Origin: Halovulum sp039190275 | GTDB lineage: Bacteria > Pseudomonadota > Alphaproteobacteria > Rhodobacterales > Rhodobacteraceae | Direction of reading: 5' to 3' | NCBI GenBank assembly: GCA_039190275.1 | Contig: JBCCYF010000002.1 | Span: 1-64,000 of the forward strand | DNA length: 64,000 nt | In this document: piece after piece, positions 17,406 to 26,819 of the stretch | Layout: the number at the start of each line of letters is the position of its first letter | Numbering within the stretch: position 1 is the stretch's first letter | Notes under the pieces: model-generated | What the model saw: the letters and a program-made list of their open reading frames with translations, nothing else | The model's database searches: none | Told to the model about the DNA's origin: nothing | Position numbers and translations under genes: made by a program

Positions 17406-20084
17406 CTATTGCGCCGCTGTTTGCTGCGCGCCCTCACGCTGTATCTGCACGGCGAACAATGCGCCCCGCGGTGTCGGCCGCAGAAACAGGTCGCCACCCA
17501 GTGCTCGCATGATCTCGCGACTGATCGGCAGACCAAGCCCGGCACTGCCCGCCAAGGTGGTTTCGCTAAGCCGCGAGAATTTCTCGAACACACGGTCCCA
17601 ATCACCCGGTGGAATACCGGGGCCATTGTCAGCGACCGTCACGATCAGATCGCGTGATGTGGTATGGGCGCGGATATCAATCCGCGGGTTGGATTGGGCG
17701 CCATATTTGACCGCATTCGAGATCAGGTTGATCAGCACCTGGGCCAGCCGATCGAAATCCGTCGAGATCCGACGGTCCATCGATTTACGGTGCACTTTCA
17801 AAGTGACGCCTGCAGTCTGGCGGATGCCTTCGGTACTCTTGACTGCCGCGTCGATCACCGCCCCCAACGTTACTTCGGTGCGGGTCAGTTGCGCGCGGCC
17901 GGACTCCAGAAAGCTCAGGTCAAGTATCTCATCCAGCAGGCGTGTAAGGCGTTGGCTCTCTTCATGGATTATGCCCACAAAACGCTGGACATCCGCACTG
18001 CGAAGGTCGGGCTCCTCGCGCAGGATCTCAGCAAAGGAACGAATTGAGGTCATGGGCGTCCGCAGCTCATGGCTGACCTGGCTTAGAAAGGCGTCCTTTT
18101 GCTCTCCCAGGGCGCGCAGCCGGGCGTTCGCGGCACGCAGTTGCTCGGCGGTTTGGGCCAGTTCCCCGGATTGGCGTTCGAGGCGTTGGCTGTACTCAAC
18201 AATTTGTGCGGTCTCATCTGCCATGCGCAGCAATTCATCGACCGAGACTTGGCCGCCGCGGCTGATCTGACTGACCAGCGCATGAGCCGAGGCCGCACCG
18301 ATGGAGCCGGTCAACTCGCGCTCGATCCTGGCGATAAGCGCGTCATCAGCGTCGGGCAGGCCCGACGCCTTTCCCTGTGTCCGTGCCACTTCGGCAAACA
18401 GGCCGTGGGCTGTGGTCGCGCCAAGTATCCTTTGCGCGAGCGTAAACAGGTCCTCGGACGTCGCCGAGCGGCGGAACACCATTTCGCTGCCCTGAACCTG
18501 ACGAAAGGTGTCAACAAAATGTGCCGCCTGAACACGTTCCAGAAGCCGTGGCGTCGTGAGAAGCGAGACCGCGACGAACAGGATGGCGTTGACTGACAGG
18601 CTCCAAAAGATGGAATGGACAAGCGGGTCATATGGAGCCAGCCCAAACAGGGCCTGCGGGCGCAGGGCTTCGATGCCAAACGGACCGTTCTCAATAACCG
18701 AAGACGAAAGCAGGAAGCTGCCCTCAAAGCTGGGCAGGAACAGCGTATAGGCCCAAAGAACCGCGCCAGCCCCAATGCCCCAAAGGGCGCCTGCCCGGTT
18801 CGCGCCGCGCCAGTATATTGCACCGACAAGGCTGGGCAGTACCTGAGCGGCGCCGGCAAACGCTATCAATCCAATCGATGCCAGGGCTGCCGATCCGCCC
18901 GTCAGCAGAAAGTACAGATACCCCAGGCCCAGGATCAGCCCGATGGATGCGCGTCGCCCGCTTAGGACAACAGAGCGAATATCGCCACTGACTTCAGGGT
19001 TCTGCGCGTTGCGCCACAACCAGATCGGTACGATAATATGGTTTGAAATCATAGTTGAAAGGGCGATTGCCGAGACGATGACCATTGAGGTTGCGGCCGA
19101 AAATCCCCCAAGGAATGCCAGCAAAGTAAGCGCCGGTTGTCCCTGGCTGAGCGGCAAGGTCAAGACATAGAGGTCCGGGTTTTCACCAGGTGGCAGGAAG
19201 GCCTGCCCGGCGATGGCGATCGGCAGTACAAACAGTGAGATCAGCAGAAGATAGGTTGGAAAGGCCCACGCGGCCGTCGCCAGATGCGCTTCATTCGCGT
19301 TCTCCACGACCATCACCTGGAACATCCGCGGAAGACAGATCACAGCTGTCGCGGAAAGGAACATCAGTGTCACCCACCGTGGTGTGAAGACGTCCTCACC
19401 GGAAAGCCCGCCATCCGGAAGCGCCGAAAACACTTCGCCCGGGCCGTTGGTAATACCCCAAACCACGAAAAGCCCAATAGCCAGCAAAGCGATCAGCTTG
19501 ACCACCGCTTCAACCGCGATGGCCGATACCACACCGACATGGCGTTCGTTGGCATCGATGCTGCGCGTGCCGAACAGGATCGCGAACATTCCCAGACCCA
19601 CCGCGAACCAAAACCCGGTTACCGATGGGGGTGCATCGGGCGACACGATCGCAGTGCTTAGACTAAGGGACTGAAGTTGCAATGCGATGTAAGGCGTCGA
19701 GGCCACCACCGACAAAAGCGTGACCAGTACCGCCAACGTGCCGCTTTTACCGTAGCGCGACGATATCAGATCTGCGATCGAGGTGATGCGCTGGACCCGC
19801 CCGATGTGCACCAGTTTGCGCAGCAAGAACCACCAGCTGAACATCACCAGGCTGGGGCCCAAGTATATGGTGATGAACTCCAGACCGTTTCGTGCCGCGG
19901 AACCGACCGCGCCATAGAATGTCCAGCCTGTACAATAGACCGAAAGTGAGAGGGTATAGACCAGTGGCGAAGACAGCCATCCGCTGTGTCCCCGTGCAGC
20001 CCTGCGCTCGGCCAGAAACGCAATCAGAAACAAACAGCCGGTGTAGCCCAGGCAAACCAGGATGAGGGCGTTCAACGACAGCAT
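17406..20084 (-). CDS. Sodium/solute-symporter-type sensor histidine kinase (CbrA/CrbS-like)
   Basis: 892 residues. The first ~490 are a multi-pass sodium:solute symporter domain (SLSVYCTGWTFYGAVGSAA and many later hydrophobic helices). A coiled linker (residues ~590-660) leads to a histidine kinase: phospho-acceptor in SHELRTP (near residue 672), N box LISNAVKYG, G1 DNGPGIPP and GSAGLGLPI. Such kinases are thought to couple sensing to a transporter-like fold; CrbS and CbrA control acetate and amino-acid use. No receiver domain is fused. It sits downstream of a receiver protein and a small membrane protein on the same strand, and near acs and a short-chain-acyl regulator. Confidence 0.9.
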   Translation of the reverse strand: MLSLNALILVCLGYTGCLFLIAFLAERRAARGHSGWLSSPLVYTLSLSVYCTGWTFYGAVGSAARNGLEFITIYLGPSLVMFSWWFLLRKLVHIGRVQRITSIADLISSRYGKSGTLAVLVTLLSVVASTPYIALQLQSLSLSTAIVSPDAPPSVTGFWFAVGLGMFAILFGTRSIDANERHVGVVSAIAVEAVVKLIALLAIGLFVVWGITNGPGEVFSALPDGGLSGEDVFTPRWVTLMFLSATAVICLPRMFQVMVVENANEAHLATAAWAFPTYLLLISLFVLPIAIAGQAFLPPGENPDLYVLTLPLSQGQPALTLLAFLGGFSAATSMVIVSAIALSTMISNHIIVPIWLWRNAQNPEVSGDIRSVVLSGRRASIGLILGLGYLYFLLTGGSAALASIGLIAFAGAAQVLPSLVGAIYWRGANRAGALWGIGAGAVLWAYTLFLPSFEGSFLLSSSVIENGPFGIEALRPQALFGLAPYDPLVHSIFWSLSVNAILFVAVSLLTTPRLLERVQAAHFVDTFRQVQGSEMVFRRSATSEDLFTLAQRILGATTAHGLFAEVARTQGKASGLPDADDALIARIERELTGSIGAASAHALVSQISRGGQVSVDELLRMADETAQIVEYSQRLERQSGELAQTAEQLRAANARLRALGEQKDAFLSQVSHELRTPMTSIRSFAEILREEPDLRSADVQRFVGIIHEESQRLTRLLDEILDLSFLESGRAQLTRTEVTLGAVIDAAVKSTEGIRQTAGVTLKVHRKSMDRRISTDFDRLAQVLINLISNAVKYGAQSNPRIDIRAHTTSRDLIVTVADNGPGIPPGDWDRVFEKFSRLSETTLAGSAGLGLPISREIMRALGGDLFLRPTPRGALFAVQIQREGAQQTAAQ

Positions 20085-20141
20085 GTCAGTTCCCCCTGCC
20101 TTTGGTGTGCCCGAAACACCGCCATGCCAAATTAACCTATT

Positions 20142-20393
20142 CTAAGAACGTTTGTCGCCCGCTCCCATCAACCGCCGGGCCAGGCTGCGCGTCAGAATGG
20201 TCAGGCCCGCCCAGATCAGAAAGACATAGGCGTAGATTGCCGGGACGCCGAACAGGGTCTCGATACCGGTGAAGATGTTCAGGACCGGCGTGATCAGAAG
20301 AACGATGCCAAGCGTAGGCACAGCAAGGGCCATATCCTCGCGCTTGCGCCGGATCATGGCCCGTTCGGCCAGGTCCTGTGGTTGGTCTGTCAT
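20142..20393 (-). CDS. Small two-helix membrane protein
   Basis: 83 residues with two hydrophobic spans (about LAVPTLGIVLLITPVLNIF and IYAYVFLIWAGLTILT) and charged ends. Its ATG overlaps the stop of the receiver gene by four bases, and the symporter-kinase starts 57 bases on. Small two-helix proteins commonly accompany symporters of the acetate-permease type, so it may assist the kinase's membrane domain. That is a comparison, not a proven relation; I do not recognise the family with certainty. Confidence 0.75.
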   Translation of the reverse strand: MTDQPQDLAERAMIRRKREDMALAVPTLGIVLLITPVLNIFTGIETLFGVPAIYAYVFLIWAGLTILTRSLARRLMGAGDKRS

Positions 20394-20755
20394 GGCGCGG
20401 CCAGGCGTTTGACGGTCGCGACCACATCGGCATTCGAGAACGGCTTTGTCATAAAGACGGTGGCGCCCAGCTGGGTCGCGAGGTCACGGTCCCGGGTCTG
20501 GCCCTTGGCCGTCAGCATCAATACCGGCGGGGCACCATGCCCGCGCGACCCCAGGTCACGCAGGATATCAAAGCCGCTTCGGTTGGGCAGCATCACGTCC
20601 AGGATCACGACATCCGCGCCCACCGCCGACACACGCTCAAGGGCCCGTGCCCCGTCAACCTCAACGGTCACGTCAAACCCTTCGAGGGTGAGCAGAAATC
20701 GCAACGCATCTGCAATGTTCGGCTCGTCCTCCACAATCAGAACGCGCTGCGGCAC
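20390..20755 (-). CDS. Single-domain response regulator (receiver only)
   Basis: 121 residues, one CheY-like receiver and no output domain. The acidic pair (VEDE), phospho-acceptor Asp53 (VVILDVMLP), Thr82 (MLTAKG) and Lys104 (MTKPF) are all in place. It probably takes phosphate from the symporter-type kinase encoded two genes downstream in the same run. With no DNA-binding domain it must act by protein contact or as a phosphate relay. Confidence 0.88.
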   Translation of the reverse strand: MPQRVLIVEDEPNIADALRFLLTLEGFDVTVEVDGARALERVSAVGADVVILDVMLPNRSGFDILRDLGSRGHGAPPVLMLTAKGQTRDRDLATQLGATVFMTKPFSNADVVATVKRLAAP

Positions 20756-20873
20756 ATATCCTCCCGTCTGGTGGCGCGCTTCATGCGCGTCTTTGACAGT
20801 AAATCATAAGGAGTCGCTCGGCTGTGTCACGGTAATAATCGACTGTCACCGGCGCCCGGTTCGGTTCTGGGTC

Positions 20874-22205
20874 CTACACCAGCAATTGCGCCTGCGCCCG
20901 GGAGCCGCATTCCGAACGCGTGCAGATCCGGCAACTGGTCCCGACCAGACGCCCACGCCCCACAGGTTCTGCGAACGGTGATACGGCCGTCTCGACAAAC
21001 AGCATGGAGGCGGCAAGGTCGACCGGCTCGCCAAAACTCGGTGTGTGTCGCGGTGCTGCATACGTGAGCGCCACAAAGGTCTGGTCCGTATCGTGGATCA
21101 GTTCATGCAGCATTGGCTCACCTGGCCGGGCAAAGGCCTGAAACACGGGCCATAGCGGACAAGCGTTCCCATGGCGCGGAAGGGCCATCGAGGGCAATGG
21201 ACGACGCAACAGCGGATAGCCCGAAGCGGTGACAACCAGAAGGCCAAACTGCGGAACATCCAGAGTGGGCCGCGCAAGACTCGACAGACGGCGAAACACG
21301 GACGGGACCGGTTGCGCAAAGGTTTCGGCCAGTGCGGCGGGGTCAAATGCGGCCGCTCTGGCGGCATCCACGAACCGGGCCAGGGGCATGGCCGCCGCAT
21401 CCGCCGCGTATTGCCTAAGAGTACTTTCGACAAGTGCATGCACCGGTGCCTCGTCCGGGTCGATTTTAGCCCCTGCCATTAGGCCGCTGATAAGGGTGTC
21501 GACCTGTGCAACGGTATGTGGCCCGTCGCACAGGTCGTCCAACGACGCAAAATGGTGATCATGTGCGGCCAGGAAATTATCCAGGGTTTCCTCGGATGTG
21601 GCAGCATGGGCCATGGCATCACCCGCTGCACCCAGATAGTCGGCGAGTTGCTTGGTGGTGCTGGTCAGTCGCTGAGATTCCGCGTCCATGCTGGCGTAGA
21701 ATCTCCGCCTTTGCCCATCCGGAACCTCGTCAACGGTCATCAGGATCCCTGCGGTCGAGCGGATTGCCGTTATATGTGACAGCATCGCATGCACATTCTC
21801 GGAGAGGAACGGGTCATGCGCCAACCGGTCCGACAGCGCGGCGATCACGGCCTGCTGGTCGCGGATGCGACGGTGCTGCAAGGTGATCAACTCTGCCCAA
21901 TCTGGAAAGCGCCCGGCAAATTCTTCTGCCGAGGCGCCATCGGCACTCGCGCCCGGCTGTTCCGACAGCGCGGTTTGGATGTCCGGAACGGCCGTCGGGT
22001 TGCCACCATCCGACAGTTCCGCCGCCCGGGTCCCAAGCGCCTCGGCAAGACTGTTGAGCAACGCACCCCCGATGCGTCTTCGGTTATGCTCGATCAGGTT
22101 GAGATAGGAGGCCGAGATCCCGACCGTGTTGGCCAAAGCGATTTGGGTCAGTCCGGACTGCCGCCGAGCCTCGCGAATTCTGCTGCCTGCAAGGGATCGT
22201 GGCAT
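20874..22205 (-). CDS. XRE-family short-chain fatty-acyl transcriptional regulator
   Basis: 443 residues. An N-terminal helix-turn-helix (GLTQIALANTVGISASYLNLI) is followed by a long ligand region and a C-terminal segment with CRICTRSECGSRAQ, a Cys-containing motif seen in RamB/ScfR/PrpR-like regulators of acetate and propionate metabolism. It diverges from an ABC transporter operon that continues into acetyl-CoA synthetase, so it likely controls short-chain acid use and itself. A perfect direct repeat in the shared promoter is a candidate binding site. Confidence 0.85.
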   Translation of the reverse strand: MPRSLAGSRIREARRQSGLTQIALANTVGISASYLNLIEHNRRRIGGALLNSLAEALGTRAAELSDGGNPTAVPDIQTALSEQPGASADGASAEEFAGRFPDWAELITLQHRRIRDQQAVIAALSDRLAHDPFLSENVHAMLSHITAIRSTAGILMTVDEVPDGQRRRFYASMDAESQRLTSTTKQLADYLGAAGDAMAHAATSEETLDNFLAAHDHHFASLDDLCDGPHTVAQVDTLISGLMAGAKIDPDEAPVHALVESTLRQYAADAAAMPLARFVDAARAAAFDPAALAETFAQPVPSVFRRLSSLARPTLDVPQFGLLVVTASGYPLLRRPLPSMALPRHGNACPLWPVFQAFARPGEPMLHELIHDTDQTFVALTYAAPRHTPSFGEPVDLAASMLFVETAVSPFAEPVGRGRLVGTSCRICTRSECGSRAQAQLLV

Positions 22206-22248
22206 TGTCTAACCCATTGTTCCACAAGTATTTGCTGCACCGCGAGGT

Positions 22249-22293
22249 AAAATAATTTACAGTTTTGCAATGCGGTATAGAAAATAATTTACA
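22249..22293. promoter_or_regulatory. Perfect 13-bp direct repeat in divergent promoter
   Basis: AAAATAATTTACA occurs at 22249-22261 and again at 22281-22293, starts 32 bases apart (about three helical turns). TTGCAA lies between them at 22265-22270 and again at 22308-22313. RamB-type regulators are known to bind sites with a TTTGCAAA core, so the region is a good operator candidate for the XRE regulator. Confidence 0.55.
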
Positions 22294-22413
22294 AAAAACT
22301 TCAACAATTGCAAGGATTTAGTTGATCGGTTGACCAATTGCGGCGATAACATGAAGGGGCTACTCGCTCTGCCGTTATGAGATTGCGGCAATTGTTTCCT
22401 TGGGAGGATATAC

Positions 22414-23754
22414 ATGTCTCGTTTCAAAATGAACCGTCGCGGCGTTCTCAAGTCCGGTGCTGTTATGGGCGCCGGGCTGGCGATGCCGACGATTTTCACC
22501 AGCGCGGCGCGCGCCTACACGAACGAGCCCACCGGCGATACCGTGACGCTGGGGTTCAACGTTCCGCAGTCCGGCGCCTATGCGGATGAGGGCGCGGATG
22601 AGTTGCGTGCATATGAACTTGCTGTTGAGCATTTGAACGGCGAAGGCGACGGTGGGATGCTGAACACCTTTAGCTCGAAAGAGCTTCAGGGCGGCATCAA
22701 CGGCAAGAAAATCGCCTACGTCACCGGTGACACGCAGACCAAATCGGACGCGGCCCGTGCCTCGGCGCAATCAATGATCCAGAAGGACGGTGCCGTGATG
22801 ATCACCGGCGGGTCGTCCTCGGGCGTCGCGGTCGCCGTACAAGCGCTGTGTCAGGAGGTCGGCGTGATCTTCATGGCCGGTCTGACGCACTCGAATGACA
22901 CCACGGGCAAGGACAAGAAAGCCAACGGCTTCCGCCACTTCTTCAACACCGAAATGTCCGGGGCAGCGCTTGGGCCGATTCTTGAGGCCAACTACGGAAC
23001 CGATCGGACAGCCTACCACCTGACGGCTGACTACAACTGGGGTTGGAGTCAGGAACGGTCGATGCAGACCTATACCGAGAGCATCGGATGGCAAACCTCG
23101 GCCGCCGTGCGCACACCGCTGGGCGCGGGCGACTTCTCGCAGTATCTGACCCCGGTTCTGAACTCGGGCGCGGATACGTTGATCCTGAACCACTATGGCC
23201 GCGACATGGTCAACTCGCTGACCCAGGCGGTTCAGTTTGGCATGCGCGACAAGCAGGTAAACGGCAAAGACTTCGTGGTTGTGGTGCCGCTCTACTCGCG
23301 TCTGATGGCCCAGGGTGCCGGTGATAACGTTAAGGGGATCTTCGGCTCCACCAACTGGCACTGGTCGCTACAGGACGAGGGGTCGAAGGCTTTTGTCCAG
23401 TCCTTCGGCACAAAGTACGGCTTCCCGCCAAGCCAGGCAGCCCACACCTGCTATTGCCAGACGCTGCTCTATGCGGACGCGGCCCAGCGGGCGGGAACGT
23501 TCAATCCCTGTGGCATCATTGAGGCGCTAGAGGGCTTTGAGTTCGACGGTCTTGGCAATGGTCCGACCCTGTATCGCGCCGAGGACCACCAGTGCTTCAA
23601 GCCGGTGCTCGTCGTGAAAGGGAAGGACAATCCGACATCGCAGTACGACTTGCTGGAAGTGGTCGATGTCACACCGACCGAGCAGGTCATGTATGCCCCG
23701 GATCACCCCGACTTTGCGGGCGGTGATCTGGGCACCTGCAACGCGGGCGTCTAA
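22414..23754 (+). CDS. ABC transporter substrate-binding protein, Tat-exported
   Basis: 446 residues. The N-terminus has a twin-arginine signal (NRRGVLKSGAVMGAGLAMP, cleavage after ARA). The body matches the type-I periplasmic-binding fold of branched-chain amino acid/urea/short-chain amide binding proteins (Peripla_BP_6; LGFNVPQSGAYADEGADEL). GGGAGG precedes the ATG. It is the first gene of a complete five-gene importer. The link to acetyl-CoA synthetase and an acyl regulator suggests the ligand could yield short-chain acyl units rather than be leucine; unproven. Confidence 0.9.
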   Translation: MSRFKMNRRGVLKSGAVMGAGLAMPTIFTSAARAYTNEPTGDTVTLGFNVPQSGAYADEGADELRAYELAVEHLNGEGDGGMLNTFSSKELQGGINGKKIAYVTGDTQTKSDAARASAQSMIQKDGAVMITGGSSSGVAVAVQALCQEVGVIFMAGLTHSNDTTGKDKKANGFRHFFNTEMSGAALGPILEANYGTDRTAYHLTADYNWGWSQERSMQTYTESIGWQTSAAVRTPLGAGDFSQYLTPVLNSGADTLILNHYGRDMVNSLTQAVQFGMRDKQVNGKDFVVVVPLYSRLMAQGAGDNVKGIFGSTNWHWSLQDEGSKAFVQSFGTKYGFPPSQAAHTCYCQTLLYADAAQRAGTFNPCGIIEALEGFEFDGLGNGPTLYRAEDHQCFKPVLVVKGKDNPTSQYDLLEVVDVTPTEQVMYAPDHPDFAGGDLGTCNAGV

Positions 23755-23774
23755 TCGCGGCGTAAAAAATGTAA

Positions 23775-23821
23775 CCGGTCGCCTTGTTGGGCGGCCGGAC
23801 CTACCGGCACAGGTGCCGGTA
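23775..23821 (+). promoter_or_regulatory. Two tandem intercistronic hairpins
   Basis: Hairpin one pairs CCGGTCGCC (23775-23783) with GGCGGCCGG (23790-23798), one G-U pair, 6-base loop. Hairpin two pairs TACCGGCAC (23802-23810) with GTGCCGGTA (23813-23821), followed by CCTGTTTT. They lie between the binding protein and first permease. Such structures commonly stabilise or partly terminate the transcript so that the binding protein is made in excess. Confidence 0.6.
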
Positions 23822-23846
23822 CCTGTTTTCACATGGAGGCAAGGTG

Positions 23847-24875
23847 ATGGATGCCATCCTGCTGCAAATCCTGAACGGTCTGGACAAGGGCAGCGCCTAT
23901 GCGATGATCGCTTTGGGTCTGACCCTGATTTTCGGCACGCTTGGGGTGGTCAATTTCGCCCATGGGGCGCTGTTCATGATCGGGGCATTCTGCGCTGTCA
24001 TAATGAACCGCCTCCTGAAGCTTTCAACAGTTTCCGTAGATCCCGAGCGGAAAGACTTTCTGGGCAATCCGCTGAAAGTCGAGACGCCGTATGTCGAGGC
24101 TTGGTTTGGCGATTTTGGCGTCACGATGATCCAGTATTCGGTTCCGCTTGCGATCCTGCTGGCAATCCCGGTGATGATCATCATTGGGGTCGGCATGGAG
24201 CGGGGCCTGATCAAACATTTCTACAAGCGACCACATGCCGACCAAATACTGGTGACATTTGGCCTCGCAATTGTGGCGCAAGAGATCATCAAAGCCTTCT
24301 TCGGTGCCAATCCGATCCCGCAGCCGACACCGGACGTCTTTCGCGGCGCGTTGGACATCGGTGTGTATCTTGGGTTTGAGGCGAACGCCGTGGTGTACCC
24401 GGTCTGGCGGTTCATCTATTTCCTGTTCGCCATGTTGTTGATCGGTGCGGTGATGGTTTTTCTGAACTACACGACCTTTGGCATGGTGGTTCGCGCCGGA
24501 ATGGCCGACCGTGAAACGGTCGGTATTCTAGGGATCGACATCGACAAGCGGTTCACGGCCATGTTCGGGCTGGCCGCAGTTGTTACCGGGCTTGCCGGCG
24601 TTATGTACACGCCGATCCTGAGCCCGGACTACCACTTGGGCATGGACTTTCTGGTGCTGTGTTTCGTCGTTGTTGTCGTCGGCGGGATGGGCAGCTTGCC
24701 CGGCGCGGTTGCGGCAGGGTTCCTGCTGGGGATCCTGCAGAGCTTTTCCGCGATGAACGAAGTCAAAGAGATTTTGCCCGGGATCGATCAGATCATCATC
24801 TATCTGGTGGCCGTGGTGATCCTGTTGACGCGCCCGCGTGGTCTGATGGGCCGTAAAGGCGTTATGGAGGAGTAG
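23847..24875 (+). CDS. Branched-chain amino-acid-type ABC permease (LivH-like)
   Basis: 342 residues with about eight hydrophobic segments; GSAYAMIALGLTLIFGTLGVV and the EAA-like loop region match LivH-type permeases. It carries an unusual extended loop (about residues 55-85, with a run of charged residues PERKDFLGN) between early helices. GGAGG then GCAAGG precede the start; ATG 23847 is chosen over an upstream in-frame start at 23784. It pairs with the next permease, starting 3 bases after this stop. Confidence 0.9.
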   Translation: MDAILLQILNGLDKGSAYAMIALGLTLIFGTLGVVNFAHGALFMIGAFCAVIMNRLLKLSTVSVDPERKDFLGNPLKVETPYVEAWFGDFGVTMIQYSVPLAILLAIPVMIIIGVGMERGLIKHFYKRPHADQILVTFGLAIVAQEIIKAFFGANPIPQPTPDVFRGALDIGVYLGFEANAVVYPVWRFIYFLFAMLLIGAVMVFLNYTTFGMVVRAGMADRETVGILGIDIDKRFTAMFGLAAVVTGLAGVMYTPILSPDYHLGMDFLVLCFVVVVVGGMGSLPGAVAAGFLLGILQSFSAMNEVKEILPGIDQIIIYLVAVVILLTRPRGLMGRKGVMEE

Positions 24876-24877
24876 CC

Positions 24878-26050
24878 ATGCAAGATACAAAAACACAAGA
24901 CAGGCTGCTTTTGTGCGTCGTGGCCGCAATGGTCATCTTCGCACCGCTGATCCTGGCGCCGTTTGGCGCTGGCTACCCGGACCTGATGCAGCGCTTCGCG
25001 ATCTTTGGTATATTTGCGATCGGGTTCAACATCCTGTTTGGGCTGACCGGCTATCTGAGCTTTGGCCATGCGGCGTTCTTGGGTGTCGGCTCGTACTCGG
25101 CTGTCTGGATGTTCAAACTGCTGAGCATGAACATCGTGCCCGCCCTGATCCTGGGCGTGGTGATCTCGGGGTTGTTCGCGCTGGTGATCGGCTACGTGAG
25201 CCTGCGCCGGTCGGGGATCTACTTCTCGATCCTGACGCTTGCTTTTGCGCAGATGAGCTACAATCTGGCGTATTCGGTTCTGACCCCGATCACCAACGGC
25301 GAGACCGGGCTGCAGATCCTGTTGTCGGACCCGCGCATTCTGGACTCGGGCGGTGGCGGCGCCTCCCCCGTACCGCGGTTGTTCGGGGCCGAGATGAACG
25401 ACATTTTCTGGACGCCACAGGTGTTTGGCTACACGCTTCAGTTCAGCTACGGCTACTACGTGTGCGCGCTGATCCTGATGCTTTCGTTCTACGTTTCGAT
25501 GCGCATCTTCCGGTCGCCCTTCGGTACGATGCTACGGGCGGTCAAGACCAATCAGAACCGGCTCAGCTATACCGGGGTGAACACCCGGCCCTACACGCTG
25601 ACCGCCTTTGTCATCTCAGGCATGTACGCCGGTCTGGCCGGTGCCCTGATGGCCTGTATGGATCCGCTGGCCGGGGCCGAACGGATGCAATGGACCGCCT
25701 CGGGCGAGGTTGTTCTGATGACCATACTGGGCGGGGCCGGAACGTTGCTGGGGCCGATCCTGGGCGCTGGGTTTATCAAGTACTTCGAGAACATCCTGAG
25801 CCGGATCAATGAAAACGTTCTGGAAGCTTGGTTCGCCTTTATGCCCGACGCCCTGGGCGACGTTATGGTGACGCTGGTCTACCCCTTTGTAGGCAAAGGC
25901 TGGCACTTGACCTTGGGTCTGATGTTCATGGCGGTCGTGATCTTCCTGCCCGGTGGACTGATGGATGGCGCCAAGCGGATTGTGGACTGGATGCGTGGCA
26001 AGAACCGCGCGCCCGACCGCAAAGCTCCCGCAACCGCGCCAGCCGAGTAA
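24878..26050 (+). CDS. Branched-chain amino-acid-type ABC permease (LivM-like)
   Basis: 390 residues, longer than many LivM proteins. The conserved block GFNILFGLTGYLSFGHAAFLG and the later GAGTLLGPILGAGF match LivM permeases. A ribosome-binding GAGGAG overlaps the end of the upstream permease gene. A basic cytoplasmic tail (GKNRAPDRKAPATAPAE) closes it. Forms the transmembrane heterodimer with the preceding product. Confidence 0.9.
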   Translation: MQDTKTQDRLLLCVVAAMVIFAPLILAPFGAGYPDLMQRFAIFGIFAIGFNILFGLTGYLSFGHAAFLGVGSYSAVWMFKLLSMNIVPALILGVVISGLFALVIGYVSLRRSGIYFSILTLAFAQMSYNLAYSVLTPITNGETGLQILLSDPRILDSGGGGASPVPRLFGAEMNDIFWTPQVFGYTLQFSYGYYVCALILMLSFYVSMRIFRSPFGTMLRAVKTNQNRLSYTGVNTRPYTLTAFVISGMYAGLAGALMACMDPLAGAERMQWTASGEVVLMTILGGAGTLLGPILGAGFIKYFENILSRINENVLEAWFAFMPDALGDVMVTLVYPFVGKGWHLTLGLMFMAVVIFLPGGLMDGAKRIVDWMRGKNRAPDRKAPATAPAE

Positions 26051-26060
26051 GGGGGACATG

Positions 26061-26819
26061 ATGGGTATCCTGGAAGTCCAGAACGTCAACAAGCGTTTTG
26101 GTGGTCTGCAAGCGCTGAACAACGTCAATCTCAACGTCAACAAAGGCGATGTGCATGCGATCATCGGTCCGAACGGTGCCGGTAAATCGACCCTGCTCAA
26201 CTGCTTTGTGGGCCGGTTGGAGCCGGACACCGGCTCGGTCATGTTCGACGGTCAGAGCCTGCTGGGCAAAAAGCCGCATCAAATAAATCAGACCGGTGTC
26301 AGCCGGGTGTTTCAGACGCCCGAGATTTTCTCCGACCTCACCGTGCTGGAGAATGTGATGATCCCGGCGTTTGCCAAGCGTGACGGGGCATACAAGCTGA
26401 ACCCATTCGGCCGCGTAACCGCCGAGGCCGAGATCCGGGACAGCGCCGAGGAGGTATTGAGTGACGTCAACATGGCCGACAAGCGTATGATGATCGCCGC
26501 CGAGCTGTCGCGCGGCGACAAGCGCCGGCTGGAGATGGCGATGTGTCTGGTTCAAGATCCCAAACTGCTGCTGCTTGACGAACCGACGGCAGGGATGGCG
26601 CGGGCCGATACCAACAAGACCATCGACCTGCTCAAGCAAATTGGTGAGGCGCGGGGCATCACGAAAGTTGTTATCGAGCATGATATGCACGTGGTGTTCA
26701 GCCTGGCCGACACGATCAGTGTCCTGGCACAAGGTACGGTTATTGCCGAGGACAAGCCGGAGAACATCAAGGGCCATCCCAAGGTCCGCGAAGCCTATCT
26801 CGGGGAGGCGCAGGTATGA
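26061..26819 (+). CDS. ABC transporter ATPase (LivG-like)
   Basis: 252 residues. Walker A GPNGAGKSTLLN, Q-loop SRVFQTPEIF, Walker B LLLLDEPTAGMA and switch His (VIEHDMHVVF) are present. The signature is LSRGDKRRLEMAM, where canonical LSGGQ is degenerate, a common trait of LivG-type subunits in this transporter class. Two ATGs (26058, 26061) follow AAGGGGG; the second has better spacing. The stop overlaps the next ATPase start (ATGA). Confidence 0.88.
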   Translation: MGILEVQNVNKRFGGLQALNNVNLNVNKGDVHAIIGPNGAGKSTLLNCFVGRLEPDTGSVMFDGQSLLGKKPHQINQTGVSRVFQTPEIFSDLTVLENVMIPAFAKRDGAYKLNPFGRVTAEAEIRDSAEEVLSDVNMADKRMMIAAELSRGDKRRLEMAMCLVQDPKLLLLDEPTAGMARADTNKTIDLLKQIGEARGITKVVIEHDMHVVFSLADTISVLAQGTVIAEDKPENIKGHPKVREAYLGEAQV

